A DNA stretch of 64,000 nt, taken from Beroe forskalii (Eukaryota > Ctenophora > Nuda > Beroida > Beroidae). The translations under genes were made by a program, and so were the position numbers. The notes beneath the pieces were generated by a model. That model saw only the letters and a list, made by a program, of their open reading frames with translations. It ran no database searches and was not told the DNA's origin. The stretch lies in assembly GCA_011033025.1 (NCBI GenBank), contig WFMF01000046.1, positions 682,001 through 746,000 of the forward strand, read 5' to 3'. Shown in pieces: positions 1-13,073 of this stretch (the stretch's first letter is position 1; every line of letters starts with the position of its first letter).

Positions 1-2288
1 AGATCTAAACAAAAATAGGTCGGACAGATCGTGAGTTTAGGCTTGCACAATGCACAGTACTTATACTCTTATAGCACAGCAATGTTTGTAGCATGGTTAT
101 GGTGGGGACATGGTGATAATCTTTCGAATTTTCTTTTTTAAGAGAGGGAATCAAAGAATTGCGAACTTTGAAGATAAGATCGAACTTTGACTCTAAGAGA
201 AATCCAACTATACACAAAAGCATAAAACATTAGGCAATATAAATACAGTTCAGTCCAACCAGCTGAACCTAGGCATGTAGGTATAACATACGGTATAGGT
301 ATAGCTATGTCTTGTAATGAATCAGTAGGTAGAAGTGGGGAGACTATGAATATAGCGAATAGTCAGAGAGCTGGGATACAAGCCCGTGACAAATTAGTTC
401 TAATTAAGAGCTTAGCACGTGTAATGTTGCATGCAGCCACTCCGCCCAATGAAATGAGTACTGTTTGCTGTATCAAAGGATCAGTGAGTGGTTTAGCAAT
501 GATCATTTTATGTGTATACTGTATATTGATGTCATGCTGATGTAGTCACTCCCGAATAATTTGACGATAATATTTCCCCTTCGATGGTCTAATAACCTGT
601 CCAAATCAAATGTTTATATTTCGCATTCTTAAAATTCCATTGGCAAGTGGCTTTTTTTAATTCCAAGATTTATACCCAAATTCAGAAAATCCAAGGGCAA
701 ATTCTCAAATTATTAATTTAGATCGCTCAAGGCTAGAATGTTTCTGTATTTGCTTCTTGACCTCCTGAAGCCCTGACAAAGAGTGACAAAATGAGACCAT
801 TCTACAAATTAAAAGAAGTCGTATCTTGCTCCTTTATAATATCATCGATCGTTTTCATGAAGTGTGCAATCGGTAGATGATGGTCTCCGGATTTCTGACC
901 TCTCCATACCTTTGCAGTATAATTTTATCATTACATGCCAAAATTATTATCCCCTCAATAAGTAGGTACCTGCCTCAATTTTGGATGCGAATTTTTGATG
1001 ATTCAAGCAGAAATTTCCCTTTACCAAAATTTGGATCACCTAATATATATATACCTACCTAAATATCCCTGATCGTAAGGCATATCATCGTAACTTACGA
1101 TCGTAATTACCCTGATCGTAACTTTTCGGTCAAAACTTTTAGGGGCCTAATAGGCAGTAGTGGACATGATTTCATTCCAGTGGACTATGATTTTTTGCTA
1201 ATTAGGTATGAAAGTTTGGCTTTATTGGGGTTTGATAGCTTCGAAGAAGCCATCAAACCTATAGGCAAGTAGGTAGGTAGGTACCTACCTTCCTACCGAC
1301 TTTCAAACCGTTTTTGCGCGTTGATACGGTTTGGTGCATGTTTGATCGTAGAATTATGAATATCTCCGAGGGATGACGACGTATATCATCAACTCATCAA
1401 GATGCAGCAGCTGACGGATCATTATTTCATTAGATTTCTAAATCAGAATATCTCAGAACACGTGACATACCAGCTTCACTAGTCACCAACAGCTGTAGCC
1501 GTTTCATACCAGCAAGACCATGTCATCAATGAATATCAGAGAAAGAGGGAAGATGTAGACAGGAACAGTGGTAACTGGTACCTATAACATCATGAAAATA
1601 TGAGATACCATTCTAGCATGAGTCTACGCGTGCCACTCTACCACAGATTCCTCACTACTACCACCCAAATTCCAGGATTTCCTCATCCCGCACGAATCTC
1701 CTCCCCTCCCTTCCCTCCTCCGGCCTCCCTTCCCTCCTCCCTTTCCATGGAATGCTACATGGGTCTTCTTCTCGCCTCCCCCTCCCCAGCTCACTGCCTA
1801 TCTTCTTTGTTCCCGACTCCGGAATGTGTACACGATCTACTTTCACCCCGGCCGTAATTTAATTGACTTCCGTACTGCGGCTCCCGTTCTATAATTTGAC
1901 ATTTTATACATGACGATACTACGTACTTTCTATAATAAGAACATTCCGATCCTGTTGACTATTCGTCAAAAGAGTAGTATTTTCCCGTCCACATTAATTT
2001 AATAACCTTAGGTGAAAACCAGTTGCCGGAATGGTTGGGCCCCTAATAATGGGTATATTAAAAAGTGGTGGCCGGCAGAGCCCAGTGGAGAGAGTGCCAG
2101 AGGAAGCGTTGCCTCGCGCCGGTCAGCTCAGTCCATTGATAGCAATGAGGCGCCAACAGCCCATCTCGAGTGAGAGCAGGAGAGCTCGGGGCCCCCTGTG
2201 CAGGAGGCTCACCTGAAAGGAGTCTGGGTGTCGCCAACCTGCTTAAATAGTCACACTATATCACTTCTGCGCTATACACAGCTTCAAT
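1..2288. other. Upstream non-coding stretch
   Basis: I see no convincing gene here. Small ORFs are short and low in complexity. Positions 1690-1745 are a C/T-rich tract that leaves frames open by chance. A short GTAG/CTAC simple-repeat palindrome lies near 1265-1300. Positions 2030-2230 are richer in G+C than the surroundings and may be the 5' flank or promoter of the TIMP-like gene. A TTAAATA word at about 2243 could be a TATA element, but this is weak. Confidence 0.4.
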
Positions 2289-5200
2289 ATGTTCAATATG
2301 TTCTGGTTAGTTGCTCTTGTCCAATTTTGTAGAACGATCCTCGGATCTGCGGAGAATTTCCTTGATACGGCGTACTTTGCTGACGGATACGATCGAATTC
2401 CACGACAGCCGGGTTGTTTCTGTCTCAGATCATCGCTGCACAACCACATGTGTCGAGATGACTTTGGTATGTCCTGCTTTTCTCCTCTGTAATTATCCTC
2501 CCTCTGATACGCCTTATTCCCCTCATATTTGTACCATCCTTTTGTCACAAATCCCCCTGGGTTGGTTGACGTATATAAGCCGTTCATTACGAAGTTCATA
2601 CTCCGTTCATGTGTGGCCTGACCTGTGTTAGCAGCTGTGCGGCCGGCTCGGATTTCAGACAACAACCCACGTAGACTGTCAGGTAATCGGATTACGGAGG
2701 TCCTCCGGGCCGTGTGCGGGATCAGAGAGCTCTGTGCGCCGACCAATGCAGTGAAGCTCATTCACTTATCATATTCCTCATGTTGTATATTATTAAATAT
2801 TTGGAGTGTGGGTACTTTCCCTGACCCTTGAATTCGTCTCTTCATATGACCAGCTCGTTTATTAACTTATCCGTTCTCAACTTATAGTTGATGGTATTAA
2901 CTGGACTGGCTTCGTACGCCAAGACCCCGCCTCTTAACACTCTTAGTTCACGAATTTTCCGACTATTTTGCTACTTTTCCTGAATATTACGGACAAAATA
3001 TTACGAGACATAATATTTTGCAGAATTGTGTCTCCAGTCCACTATACTCCAGGCTGTGGTGGTACTAATAAAGATATAAAATTCGATTATTTACTCCGTT
3101 ATTCGATACAGAATCCTCCCGGGTCTAGTCTGTGAAGTTGTTCATTATTTGTTGTTGGTTTTAAAACAGCCCGGAGAGGTCCCACCTGACCCCTGCTCTC
3201 AGGGCACGCCGTGGAATGTCGATCATGAAGGACTATTACACGTTACGTAGTGTGCAAATATTTTAAATAATTTGTAGCTCCTCGTCATACACATATAGAA
3301 CTGTTGTGAGCTTATTTTAATCATCGATAGCTGATCATTGATCCACTTCTACACTCGATTCATCCATCGGCCACTTCGGTGCACTGTGTATTGCAGTGTA
3401 AAGCTGTGGGAAACTGATAACCGAGGAAGGTTGGATAGAGCTGTGATTTAAAGCTGTGTACAGCTGTAGCAGCCTCTGAAATGCTGTGAAGCTGTGTACA
3501 CGTGTGTAAAACAGCTGTGTACTCCTCGCCTGGCTTAGCCTCTACTGTAAAGCTGTGAAGCGCCGACTTTGTGGCTCCATCACGGCTACATTGTCACAAA
3601 AATTATGTCTAATTCCATACTTGACGGCTGATAGCATGTTGAATATTTACATCTTATATATAATTTGGAGATGGCACGTGAATTTTGTCTGTTTGTGCGG
3701 GCGCACATTTTAAATTTGAGCTTGCCAAGAAAATATCAAGAGAAACGAATGCAAACGGGAAGAAAGAGGTGCCGTTGCTATGGAGATTGGATATTTGCGC
3801 ACGTGCAACATAAAGTAGTTCGTACAGTAGTGTTACTATTACGTTAGTGATTTAAGCTGTCGAGTTGTTGCTTTTAAATGTTGATGTTTTTAAATCCGTA
3901 GTTCATGAGGCATGTAGGAATATTTTGGACGACAGTTATCGGAAGTTTAGGAAAGTAGGAAGTTAACAAAAAATCTCTAAGCAGTAGAGTTCAACCGATT
4001 AATTAATAAATTCGCATCGAACGATGTGCCTACGTCTCGGTGTGTTTCAAAATTAATGAGAAGTTCACGAATTTCGATTCAGAACACTTCACGTAAACGT
4101 AAGGGAAAACAAAATTGTTGAACTACCAAAACACGACGCGCGCGCGCATTTTAATCTTGCGCGCAACGCAGAAACTCTGCGCGCGTCGCAAAGTTATTTC
4201 AGATATACAGTCACTGTTCAAAAAGAAAAGTGATTTCGAACTTACAAGAAGAAATGCGCGGCGTAAAATTATGAATTTGCGCTTAGTCTGAGCGCGCACC
4301 AGGCAAGGCCTAAAATTAATATTTAATTAATTTCCATTTCTAACGCAGCTTTATTTAGTAAACGAATGAAGGAAAAATCATAATTCACAGTAAGACCATT
4401 CAAACAATGCGTTAGTGTTTCCTAATGCCTAACCACGAGCGCGTCGCAACTTTCGTCGTTTGCTCCTTTGAAATCAACATTCACCGGGCCTGCTAGTATG
4501 TAACATAAATCTCATCCGCTTTATATACGGAGTGTTATAGAGTGCTCCAAGTATTCGTCCAACGGGGCGCAACATACTTCAAATCCTACAATAGTGGGAG
4601 CTGTATCCTGGGAACTTTTACCAGACACTTTTCACAAGTTCATGATGAGGCTTTGAGAGCTGCGAGGCAGCTGTCAACTGAGACTCAAACAGAGACAACT
4701 TAATATCCAGGCCTCACTTTTACTGGAAACAATCTCAGATCAAGTACCTACATTCGTACTCAATCGAATTATTTCTTGTCAAGAGTCCTTCGAATTTCGT
4801 TCATGATCACAGGGCCTTCATTGTACCTCTGTTGTAACTTTGAAGACGTTTTCCGCCTTTTCCACGCATTGTTGAGTGTAACGATCAGTGTACACCCAGG
4901 AAAACACACAGTCCCCCCTCCCTTTGTAACCCGTATCCCTGCTGTAATTCCCAGGCTGTTTACAGAATGGACACCTCTTCCATAATCGGAGAACGTCCTC
5001 CCATGTCACACACATATTACAAATCTTTATGCAGATTTATGTCTGGGTAGTGTGTGTGTGCAGGTACTGTAAATCGCAGGGAATATGTGGCACGGCATGC
5101 AGCCCCGCGCCGGCCAGTATGTCAGTCTCCAACTCTTTTTACTGACATCCCACTTCCGGGCTACTGTCACTTAGCTCGTCAATCATCATAAACTCATTAC

Positions 5201-8200
5201 CCTGCCAACCACTCTTCCACCAGCAGCCTCTTATAATGAGAAAAGTGGCAACATAAACCCATCTCCGCTAATTTGATTAATATATAACAACAGAAGGGCT
5301 CGTCTTGAGACACGACTTGGGAAGCATTTGTCAGTGTATTTTCAAGGTCTATGTTCCTTGTACTGAAAAGACACTTTCTCTGTCTCTCTCCTTTGAGTGT
5401 AAACACTAAATAGGATCTAATTTTTTCGGATATGTGTGGGTAATTCCATTCATGATATGTTACATTCCTTGGCCCGTGGGCGACTGGGCGCCACTGAGTG
5501 CTTTGAAACCGAAGCCGAAATGTACACTACTCCAACATCTCTCTGCTGCTCTGTGATACACCTCCCCACATTTACAGATGTAGCCACGGTCCCTCTTCAT
5601 GGTCCATTCTTTGACTGGCCAGCCTCTTCACTTCCACTCCGGGACACGTGCAGACCATGCATGATTTATCTTGCGGTATTGTATGCTTTCTAATGAAATA
5701 CACAGCCAGCATCCGCCCTAGGACGCCCTGTGGGCGATGACGCGATTTTCAGAGTTTTAAAACTCAGCAATTACTCTCGAATACCTACACTCTACAGGCT
5801 AAAAATGAGAAAATGTCCTTTTTAAGAAAATTTGATTATCACCAGCGACTTATCAATTACAATATCATGTAACTTGGTGTAATGAGTGATTGTTCTCAGT
5901 TTCGTCATTTTCAAGTTTATAGTTTGAAGTATCGATTCAAAATGCAATGATATTATGAAGGGGTTATGATAAACTGATGAAGGATACTTGTTCTAAGTTT
6001 TTCCTTGCCCATCACTTCAGTATAAAATGAGGAAATCTCCTTATTTATGAATCATTTAGTGCCATTCCAACTGTTCTAAAGGTTGCATGAAGCTATGGAC
6101 CCATACTGTTCCTTGCTAGAAATGAGCTCCTTGAATCTTCTAATTTTGACAGCTTTGTTCATTTTATCATCAATAATGTGCCATTAGAATTCAAAAGGGT
6201 ACATTCTTCCTGAATATATGCATAGTTTCACAAAATATCTAATTAAATATCTTTTGTGACATAATGCCATGAAACTTCATCAGTTAAATTGTTTACAGAC
6301 ATTGAAAGTATGCATACTAGAAATCTATCAGTTCACATGCTGCTGTAACGTCATTTCACATTAAGATATTAAATATGCAGTATGGTTATTTGGAGCTTTG
6401 TATTTGTAAGTTTGTAATCTGTATATCAGCTCATGGTTATAGAGGTGCGATAAGCTGAGTCAGGACAATCCTGAATAATCATCCTGGATTTATCATAAGC
6501 TCCGCAATATATAACATGGTCATAAGTCCTGCGCCTAATGCTGTCCACACACCGTGTTTATGATTTGGACGTGGCCCAGGGGATTGTGTGCAGGCATGAC
6601 ACATGTCCAGGTGAAGACTGTGAGTTGCTACAACTGAGCTCACACAGTGATCAGCGGATAGTGCCAGCTTCCAATCCTGGCACGTTGCCCTATCAGTTGG
6701 AGGAGCCGTTACTGGAGCTATAATTATATACCTCCGGACCCAATACCAATCAGTACATGACCAGCTGACGTAGCCTCTTAAATTGGCTTGGGAGAGCGTC
6801 ATTAATCTGGGAACTACACTTTAGTGGGCTGACACTGTGGTCGGAGGCAAGGGAACCCCGCGCGCACTCGGCTGATTGGCAGTCTCGGGATGATGTCATT
6901 ATCAGGGCTGTAAGCAGTGAATTGTTGACACTGAAGCGACTATATCCTGACACGGTGGGTACCGCTGTAGCCTCGTTAGGCTCTGTTCCCATGATTAATA
7001 GGGGAGTGCGGCTGGCGGGCGTTCATGCCCACTTCCCCCTCTCTCTAGAGCGAGGAGATGGTGCACTGACTCCCGATGGGGAGTAGAGATTCCCCGGCCA
7101 CCTGTAACCCAGCCATTACCATCTCTTGACCCCCTTCTAATGGGGCATGTCAATTACCCGGTCATAATGTTCCGCCTTCACTACGACGCGAGCCCCTCGT
7201 CAGTAACCAGGAGATTAAACCCCATCAACACCCCACTTTAAAGCATCATAATGACGTCACTGTACGCAGCTTATTTCCTGAGTGGGCCCCGATCTGCTCA
7301 TGACTTGTCCCATTCCAAACACCTCTTCCCCCTTCCGTTTTCACACCACTTAATCACGTAGTATGGACGTCTTGTTTCACATGAATTCAATAACTAACGT
7401 GTTAATCATTTCAGTTATCAAAGCAAAGATCCTGGACGATGGCATGGGTCGGAGAGCCCAGCACACGCTACATGGTTATCAGGTACGGAAACCACTTCTG
7501 GGAAGAATTTAAATATAGACTGCTATCAATATTTGTATATTTGGCGCAAGGAAGGAAATCTCATTCACTATTATTTGAAATTTAGATAATTTGGATTGGT
7601 CATTAGATTTCTGAGGAAGTATGACCAAGGCATGTTAATAATACCTTTCTTTTATCATGCGAACTTTTCCGGACTTTTTTCTCCTATTGAGGGAGCCGGG
7701 TGGGTTGTCACTGAAATATGCGCCCCCAGAACTGGTTGATTGACAGTGTCGTCATAATCAGGGGCAAAATACCATATTATATAATGAGTTGAACTGTTGA
7801 TATTTCCCCCCTCGCTCCCTTTCTGCACAGTCAAATGCTTGCAGTCTGCAGCTATTCAATCAGTTATTTGCCGTCTGCATTCTTGCCTCTTAATCTTACC
7901 TCACTTGTCATATAATTGGGGGGCAGTCCATTAACTTTCCCATAACTCACGCTTCATGTTGTGGAGGAGAAAGTTTACTCCTCTTTAAATCACTGGATGA
8001 CGTGATCTGGAATGTTGCCGGAAACTTGTGAAATGTCATGGCCATGTGCGGAATATAGAGTTCCTTTCTTCTTTTTATGGCGTTTTGACATGCTAGGGCG
8101 GCCAAGTTGATGTGATCATTTAAATTTATAATCATGGTCGACATGCCCGTTTTAAGCGCGGTGGATCAAAATGAAAGGAGTCATCCAAGAACAATAAAAT

Positions 8201-11200
8201 CATTGCTTAAATCAGTGAACCCAACCCACAGAAACTTAATTAGCCGAATTTAAAACCAGAATGAATTTGTCGCGAATTTGTCACATCACAATTTGTCGCG
8301 AACAAACAAGCAACAACAACTCTTCGAAAAAGTTCTATTCCATTTCTGCCCATTTAGCCCATCTAGCATTTTCATGATAAAAACCAATTACCAATTGCAA
8401 CTTTCGACCAAGGCCTAAAAAGGACTATTTCCAACATAAAATCCTTACACTGTCTCCTTTTCAGATTCTAGTTAAGGAGATATTCAACCTGCCCCCTAAC
8501 GATAAGCTGAAGGTGGGAGAGAAGGTGGCTCTCTACACGCCTGCCAGCGTGGACTTCTGTGGGACCACCCTCCAGAGACGCGGCACTTACCTGCTTTCTG
8601 GTCGGATTGTGGACACAGCCATTCTCGTTGTGGTGAGTCAACTCGTGCCCAGAATGCTCAGAATAATAATGTTATAGTGTGTGGGTACTGGATATTTATG
8701 CTTTTATGTAAGCAACATCTGAAGTTTAATAGTATTTCAGCTTACCAGCTGATTGTATGCAAAATAGGGTACAAATTAAAAAGGATATCGCCTCGAATGT
8801 TAGAAATAAGAAAGTTAGAGTTGATGAAGAATTCTTCCAGAGCATTGCACGTGTCTTTTATATTATACACTTGTGAATAAATCCGTTTCAATTGCTGGAA
8901 TTGAATTATTATTAAACAGATGCGTTGACGTTTAGAATTGATGCTCTAGCATAAAATTTGAGAAATGAATAATTGGGGCTACTGGCTTTTCAACTAAATT
9001 GTCACGACAATCCGCGTGTCCTTTAAACAGAGTCTTCCTGAAGATTACACTAACCCGCCATGAGCAAGCATTTCCCCGTCTCACTTTGCAGTATTGCTGT
9101 CCTAGCGGCTCTCCATGCTTGTCACATTATAAAATCTAACATTAATGATACAAACTTTAGTCGCATCAATCCGGCCAAGTCGTCTGCATTGACATTCGCG
9201 AGCTTTTCCATGTGAACTGTAAACACTTTTTTATTTGTTATTGGTAAGCAATGTAATTGGAGTGCATGGAAAGGCAATTTATTTTAACATTTCGGCAGAG
9301 TCGTCGTCTGTGGCGGCAAAGATTCAGCAAAATCTTTTATGTTACACCGCGTAGCATGTAATTTCAATTAATATATTTATCTGGTATATTGCAAGATGTT
9401 TAAACCTGGCCACGACATTGGCACCATCGCCAGCTTTTCGTGTAATTTTCAGCTTTGGGTATTTTAAAATATCCAGAGTTCTGTAACGCAAAGGGAATTT
9501 TTTGGGCTATAACGTTTGATTTTGAAATTCTATCATCGATTTACATTTTACATTCACAACATTACTTTCACACCTTTCCACTCACACCACCCCATTTCCT
9601 CAAACCACTCCATTCACATCCACTCCATTCTCCCCTTCATACCACTCCATTCTCCTTCAAACCTTCACCACTCCTATCCCCCCTCCCCCTTCACCACTCC
9701 ACCTTCACACCCTTCCCCTTCACACCACCATTTCCTTCAAACCAATCCATTTCACATCCATCCATCTCCCCCAATCCATTCTCCCCACCCCAATCCATTT
9801 CTCCCCTCACACCCATTCACACCTCCATTCTCCCCCACTCCATTCTCTCCCTCACCCCCCATTCTCCCCTCACACCATTCCCTTCAAATTCCATTCTCCC
9901 TTCAAACCATTCTCCCCCACACCCACTCCCTCCATTCTCCCCCTCACACCACTCCATTCTCCCTCACACACTCCATTCTCCCCCTCACACCACTCCATTC
10001 CCCCCTTCCATTCCCCCTTACACCACCCCATTCTCCCCCATTCTACCACACCTCTCCCCTCTCCCACTCCATTCCCCACACCCTCCATTTCCCCCCTCAC
10101 ACCCCCATTCTCCCTCTCACACTACTCCATTCCCCCCTCACACACCACTCCTCTTTCTTCCCCCCTCACACCACTCCATTCCCCCTCACACTCTATTCTC
10201 CCTCCCACCATTCTCCCTCCCTTCCCCTCACTCCATTCCCCTCACCCTCCATTACACCACTCCATTCTCCCCCTCACACCACTCCATTCTCCCTCTCACA
10301 CCACTCCATTCTCCCCATCACACCACTCCATCCCCCTCACATCAGCCTCACCCCATTCTCGTTGTGACATCGTGTGACTATACCCGGAAGTGGACGACCA
10401 TCACGCCCTCGATAGAGCGGGCGTTGAAGCAGCTGAGTCCCAATAAACGGCACTGCGGCTGCAAGATATTCGGGTGTAACGGAGAGATATGTGGCTCTGA
10501 GGAACAAGCCAGTGCCTTCAGCCTCTTCGAGACCAGCAAGTGTGCTTCCAAGAGGAATACGTTACAAGAAAGGTACGTTTTCCGTGCACGAATATTGTTT
10601 TTTAAATATGTAGTTACTGAAAATGCATATTTCATTCGTGAATAATTATTATTTTTTCGAGATGTTTCGATTCCAGACGTGTACGTCATTGAACGTTAAA
10701 ACTATGTTACTGAGTAAATTGATAATTGCTTCTGAAGTTAAAACTCGTTGTTTTGCCTGTGTGGTTTCCTGCCACCTAAACACCGGGAGCAAATTGTGAA
10801 TGCGTTTCGAAATAACGTTATTAACATGCAATTAATATTTAATGCGCATTACAAATTTGTAGATAAAAATACACTAGCCTACAAGTAAACTACAATTTCA
10901 TTACTTTCCTGCAGCCTCTCCAACTCCCTAGGCCACTTTTTCTCCCCTTCCATATTCCTTATCTTCCCCATTTAACATCCCCCACTCCTCTTTTTATTGT
11001 CTCTTCCTCATTTCACTAGCATTTTATTCTGCACTCCACACCCCATCTTTCCATCTTTTTCCTCTACTCCTCCTGTACCCCATTCCTTGATACTAAACTA
11101 ACACCTCCTCATCAGGTGTTACGAGGACTACGGGGAATGTCGCATGAACAACAGGGGCCAGTGCGTGTGGAAGAGTCTCCGGAAGCCCAAGGCGTGTCTC

Positions 11201-11251
11201 AACGTCTCCCGACGACGAATGCGATCCACGGAGGACTTGATCCTAACTTGA
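2289..11251 (+). CDS. TIMP-like netrin-domain (metalloproteinase inhibitor family) protein, 5 exons
   Basis: Exons by GT-AG signals: 2289-2466, 7415-7482, 8465-8632, 10346-10572, 11116-11251. They join in phase to 258 residues plus stop. Exon 1 holds a secretion signal (about residues 1-21) and a CFC motif at 43-45 with a third Cys at 55. Exon 2 continues with VIKAKI, exon 3 has YTPASVDFCG (about 106-115) and YLLSGR, exon 4 has SCDY and HCGCKIFGC, and exon 5 has the C-terminal Cys set ending in QCVWKSL and KACLNV. This matches tissue inhibitors of metalloproteinases: OB-fold N-domain, then a small Cys-rich C-domain. The Cys spacing fits once a 7-residue extra segment (PHPILVV) at the exon 3/4 join is discounted. 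The protein is probably secreted and extracellular. Oddities: about 21 residues lie between the likely signal cleavage site and the CxC whose N-terminal Cys binds zinc in true TIMPs, and there are two extra cysteines. Inhibitory activity is therefore uncertain; family membership is firm. Confidence 0.88.
3395..3560. promoter_or_regulatory. Cluster of AGCTGTG words with CAGCTG E-boxes
   Basis: Within about 165 bp the word AGCTGTG occurs repeatedly, and CAGCTG is seen at 3461-3466 and 3512-3517. CAGCTG is a bHLH E-box core. The patch lies in TIMP intron 1. It could be an enhancer or simply a decayed short tandem repeat. The regulatory reading is inference. Confidence 0.2.
3653..3815 (+). repeat. 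Dispersed repeat, copy A (mate at 14480-14645, minus)
   Basis: About 160 bp here match the reverse complement of 14480-14645. Shared pieces include TTTGGAGATGGCAC, TTTGTGCGGG, AATTTGAGCTT and CAAGAAAATATCAAG. Both copies are diverged, so this looks like an old interspersed repeat of unknown class. A small ORF at 3665-3847 lies inside it and is not supported as a gene. Confidence 0.6.
9539..10344 (+). repeat. G-free C-rich minisatellite in TIMP intron 3
   Basis: The plus strand contains no G for about 806 consecutive bases. Most of the tract consists of degenerate units of about 22 bp built from CCATTCTC, CCCCTCACA and CCACT. The only stop codon possible in a G-free strand is TAA, so long Pro/His/Ser-rich frames (9455-10645, 9516-10367) stay open by chance and are not genes. 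The array runs directly into the splice acceptor of exon 4 and would act as an enormous pyrimidine-rich tract. The minus strand is G-rich. Confidence 0.95.
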
Positions 11252-12950
11252 GACTTAGTGGAGTGAGCCTCCTCCCCGACACACACTCCAATCCCACGAT
11301 TCTTCTGACGCGTACTGTCTGGCTAAATTGTGACGAATACACGTAGCGATCCTCGGTTAGGCTAGGAAGGCAGGCTACCATTAATGGGACTAAAGACGTC
11401 GAGATATAGCCCTCTTTACCAACCAAAGACTATATGACTGGTCCGTAATCAGCCCGTTAACCGCAAGCAAGGTGACAGCCATACGAGGTGAAACGAACAC
11501 TTGGACAAGTGACATTAGACTCCCCAGTGTTTATATATATATCTATATATGATTAGATGTTTTCTTGCCGAATTCTTAATTTGATGTGTTTTGTAAATTC
11601 CCGTAATTTTATGGCTTACGCCTGTTTTAGGGTGTGCCAATATATATAATCCATTATATTTGATTTTAAACTGTGCATGTGGATATTATACTTGTAGGGA
11701 TCGGTATTTCAACCGCAATCTGTGTGCAGACACCGGGCCGCGGATTGGCATGTAGGTAAGGGCGGGTTCGACATGATATAATCGTATTGGATATCATGGA
11801 AGAGGCATGTAACAATGTAACCGTGTAGTTGTTGTTGTTACAATGCACCAAACACAGTCATGCAACTCCTGCACTCCACTCTAAACTTAAAGCCTGATGT
11901 GTGGACTGATTTCAACCATCCCAAGCTACTTACATTCCAAGATGCATCTTTAAATCTGTCAAAAGTGGTGTAATTTCCAAACTCATCATTGAGGACACTT
12001 GAAATATGAAGGAAGTCTTTCACAGAAATTTAAGGGGATCTGATTTTAGAGATTTTGTGCTTAATTTCGTACTCAAAGTGATATCAAGCTCATACTCAAT
12101 AATTTATGTTTTTGAGTAGTATTATAATACAAGCCGACTTCCCCACGGTTTTGAATCTTAATCATAAAGTTAAACCCCTAGTTCACGTTTAACTTTAATG
12201 TTGAAATATCTCCTAGTCCTATCATAATATTTAAAAACAAAAGTCTTAATAGGTTTCCGATAGGAACTTTTAAATTGAGATATTGCACTAATAAAGTTGC
12301 CTGACTATTATTTAATCATTAGATGCCATATTTAAATTTAGGGTCGTAACTGGCTATCTTAGGTTAACGAGAAATGCAATGAATTAACTACAATATTTAA
12401 AATTTTTTGAATGTATCTCTTTTCCAAGGGTAAGTCTAACAGGTGTCGCCACATTGCATCGAGAAATGAGAATCATTCTGAAATTTCCAACTCCAAGTCG
12501 TACGGCTCTGGTAGTGGTAGTGGTCGTGGAATGGGAATAACGGTGTCGGGTAGAATTAGAAATTTCAGAATCAATCTCATGATCGTAGTTTGAAATTGTT
12601 GAATCCTAAGCTATGTCAAAAAGGTTCATAAATATTTTCAATCATGATAATGATATTGATCCATAAACAATTGTACCTGCGCAACATTGGATTTGTTTCA
12701 GATTCCGCTGTTTCTTTGTCATTAAATTTAATAGAAATAGAACTTCTTGCTTGTTATTTCAAATTTGAAGTTTGAACTTGTTCATCATACTGCATACTGT
12801 ATCTTAATTCGTATGTCGATATGTCCCATTCCCAGTTTCTATGGAAGTGTTACTTTCATTGAAGGCATACTGGCACAGATCAACGCCCGACAGAACGGGT
12901 CGCGGGCATTGCGAAAATACTTAAATGATTTATAATTATAAATTAAGAAA
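11252..12950. other. Non-coding stretch downstream of the TIMP-like gene
   Basis: The 3' UTR of the TIMP-like gene should begin here. No clean AATAAA was found in the first few hundred bases. The rest is AT-rich without recognisable genes. One imperfect inverted repeat pairs 12468-12487 with 12559-12578 (18 of 20 positions, about 70-bp loop). Confidence 0.5.
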
Positions 12951-13073
12951 TTATAAATATAATTTCCGAAGACGCCAACCCAAAGCAATTAAGCAAAGGC
13001 TAGGTGAAATTGAATGTCATGCTTGGTCATCGTGCAGCTTATTCAATTTCAAATTGTCTTGTCGCAGCTGGCG

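Larger units (their letters stand above)
2467..7414 (+). other. Intron 1 of the TIMP-like gene
   Basis: This 4.9 kb intron lies between the donor at 2467 (GTATGT) and the acceptor ending at 7414 (TTTCAG). It carries no convincing ORF. It contains a CAGCTG/AGCTGTG-rich patch (3395-3560), a dispersed repeat (3653-3815), a CG-rich patch (about 4130-4320), and more GC-rich DNA at 6540-7330. Those patches could be regulatory, but nothing decisive is visible. Confidence 0.75.

Noticed and set aside
5436-5693. 85-codon ORF in TIMP intron 1
   Set aside because: No start context, splice partners or recognisable composition. Likely chance.
9455-10645. 396-codon Pro/His/Ser-rich ORF
   Set aside because: It runs through the G-free minisatellite, where TAG and TGA cannot occur. 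Its last part only reads through TIMP exon 4.
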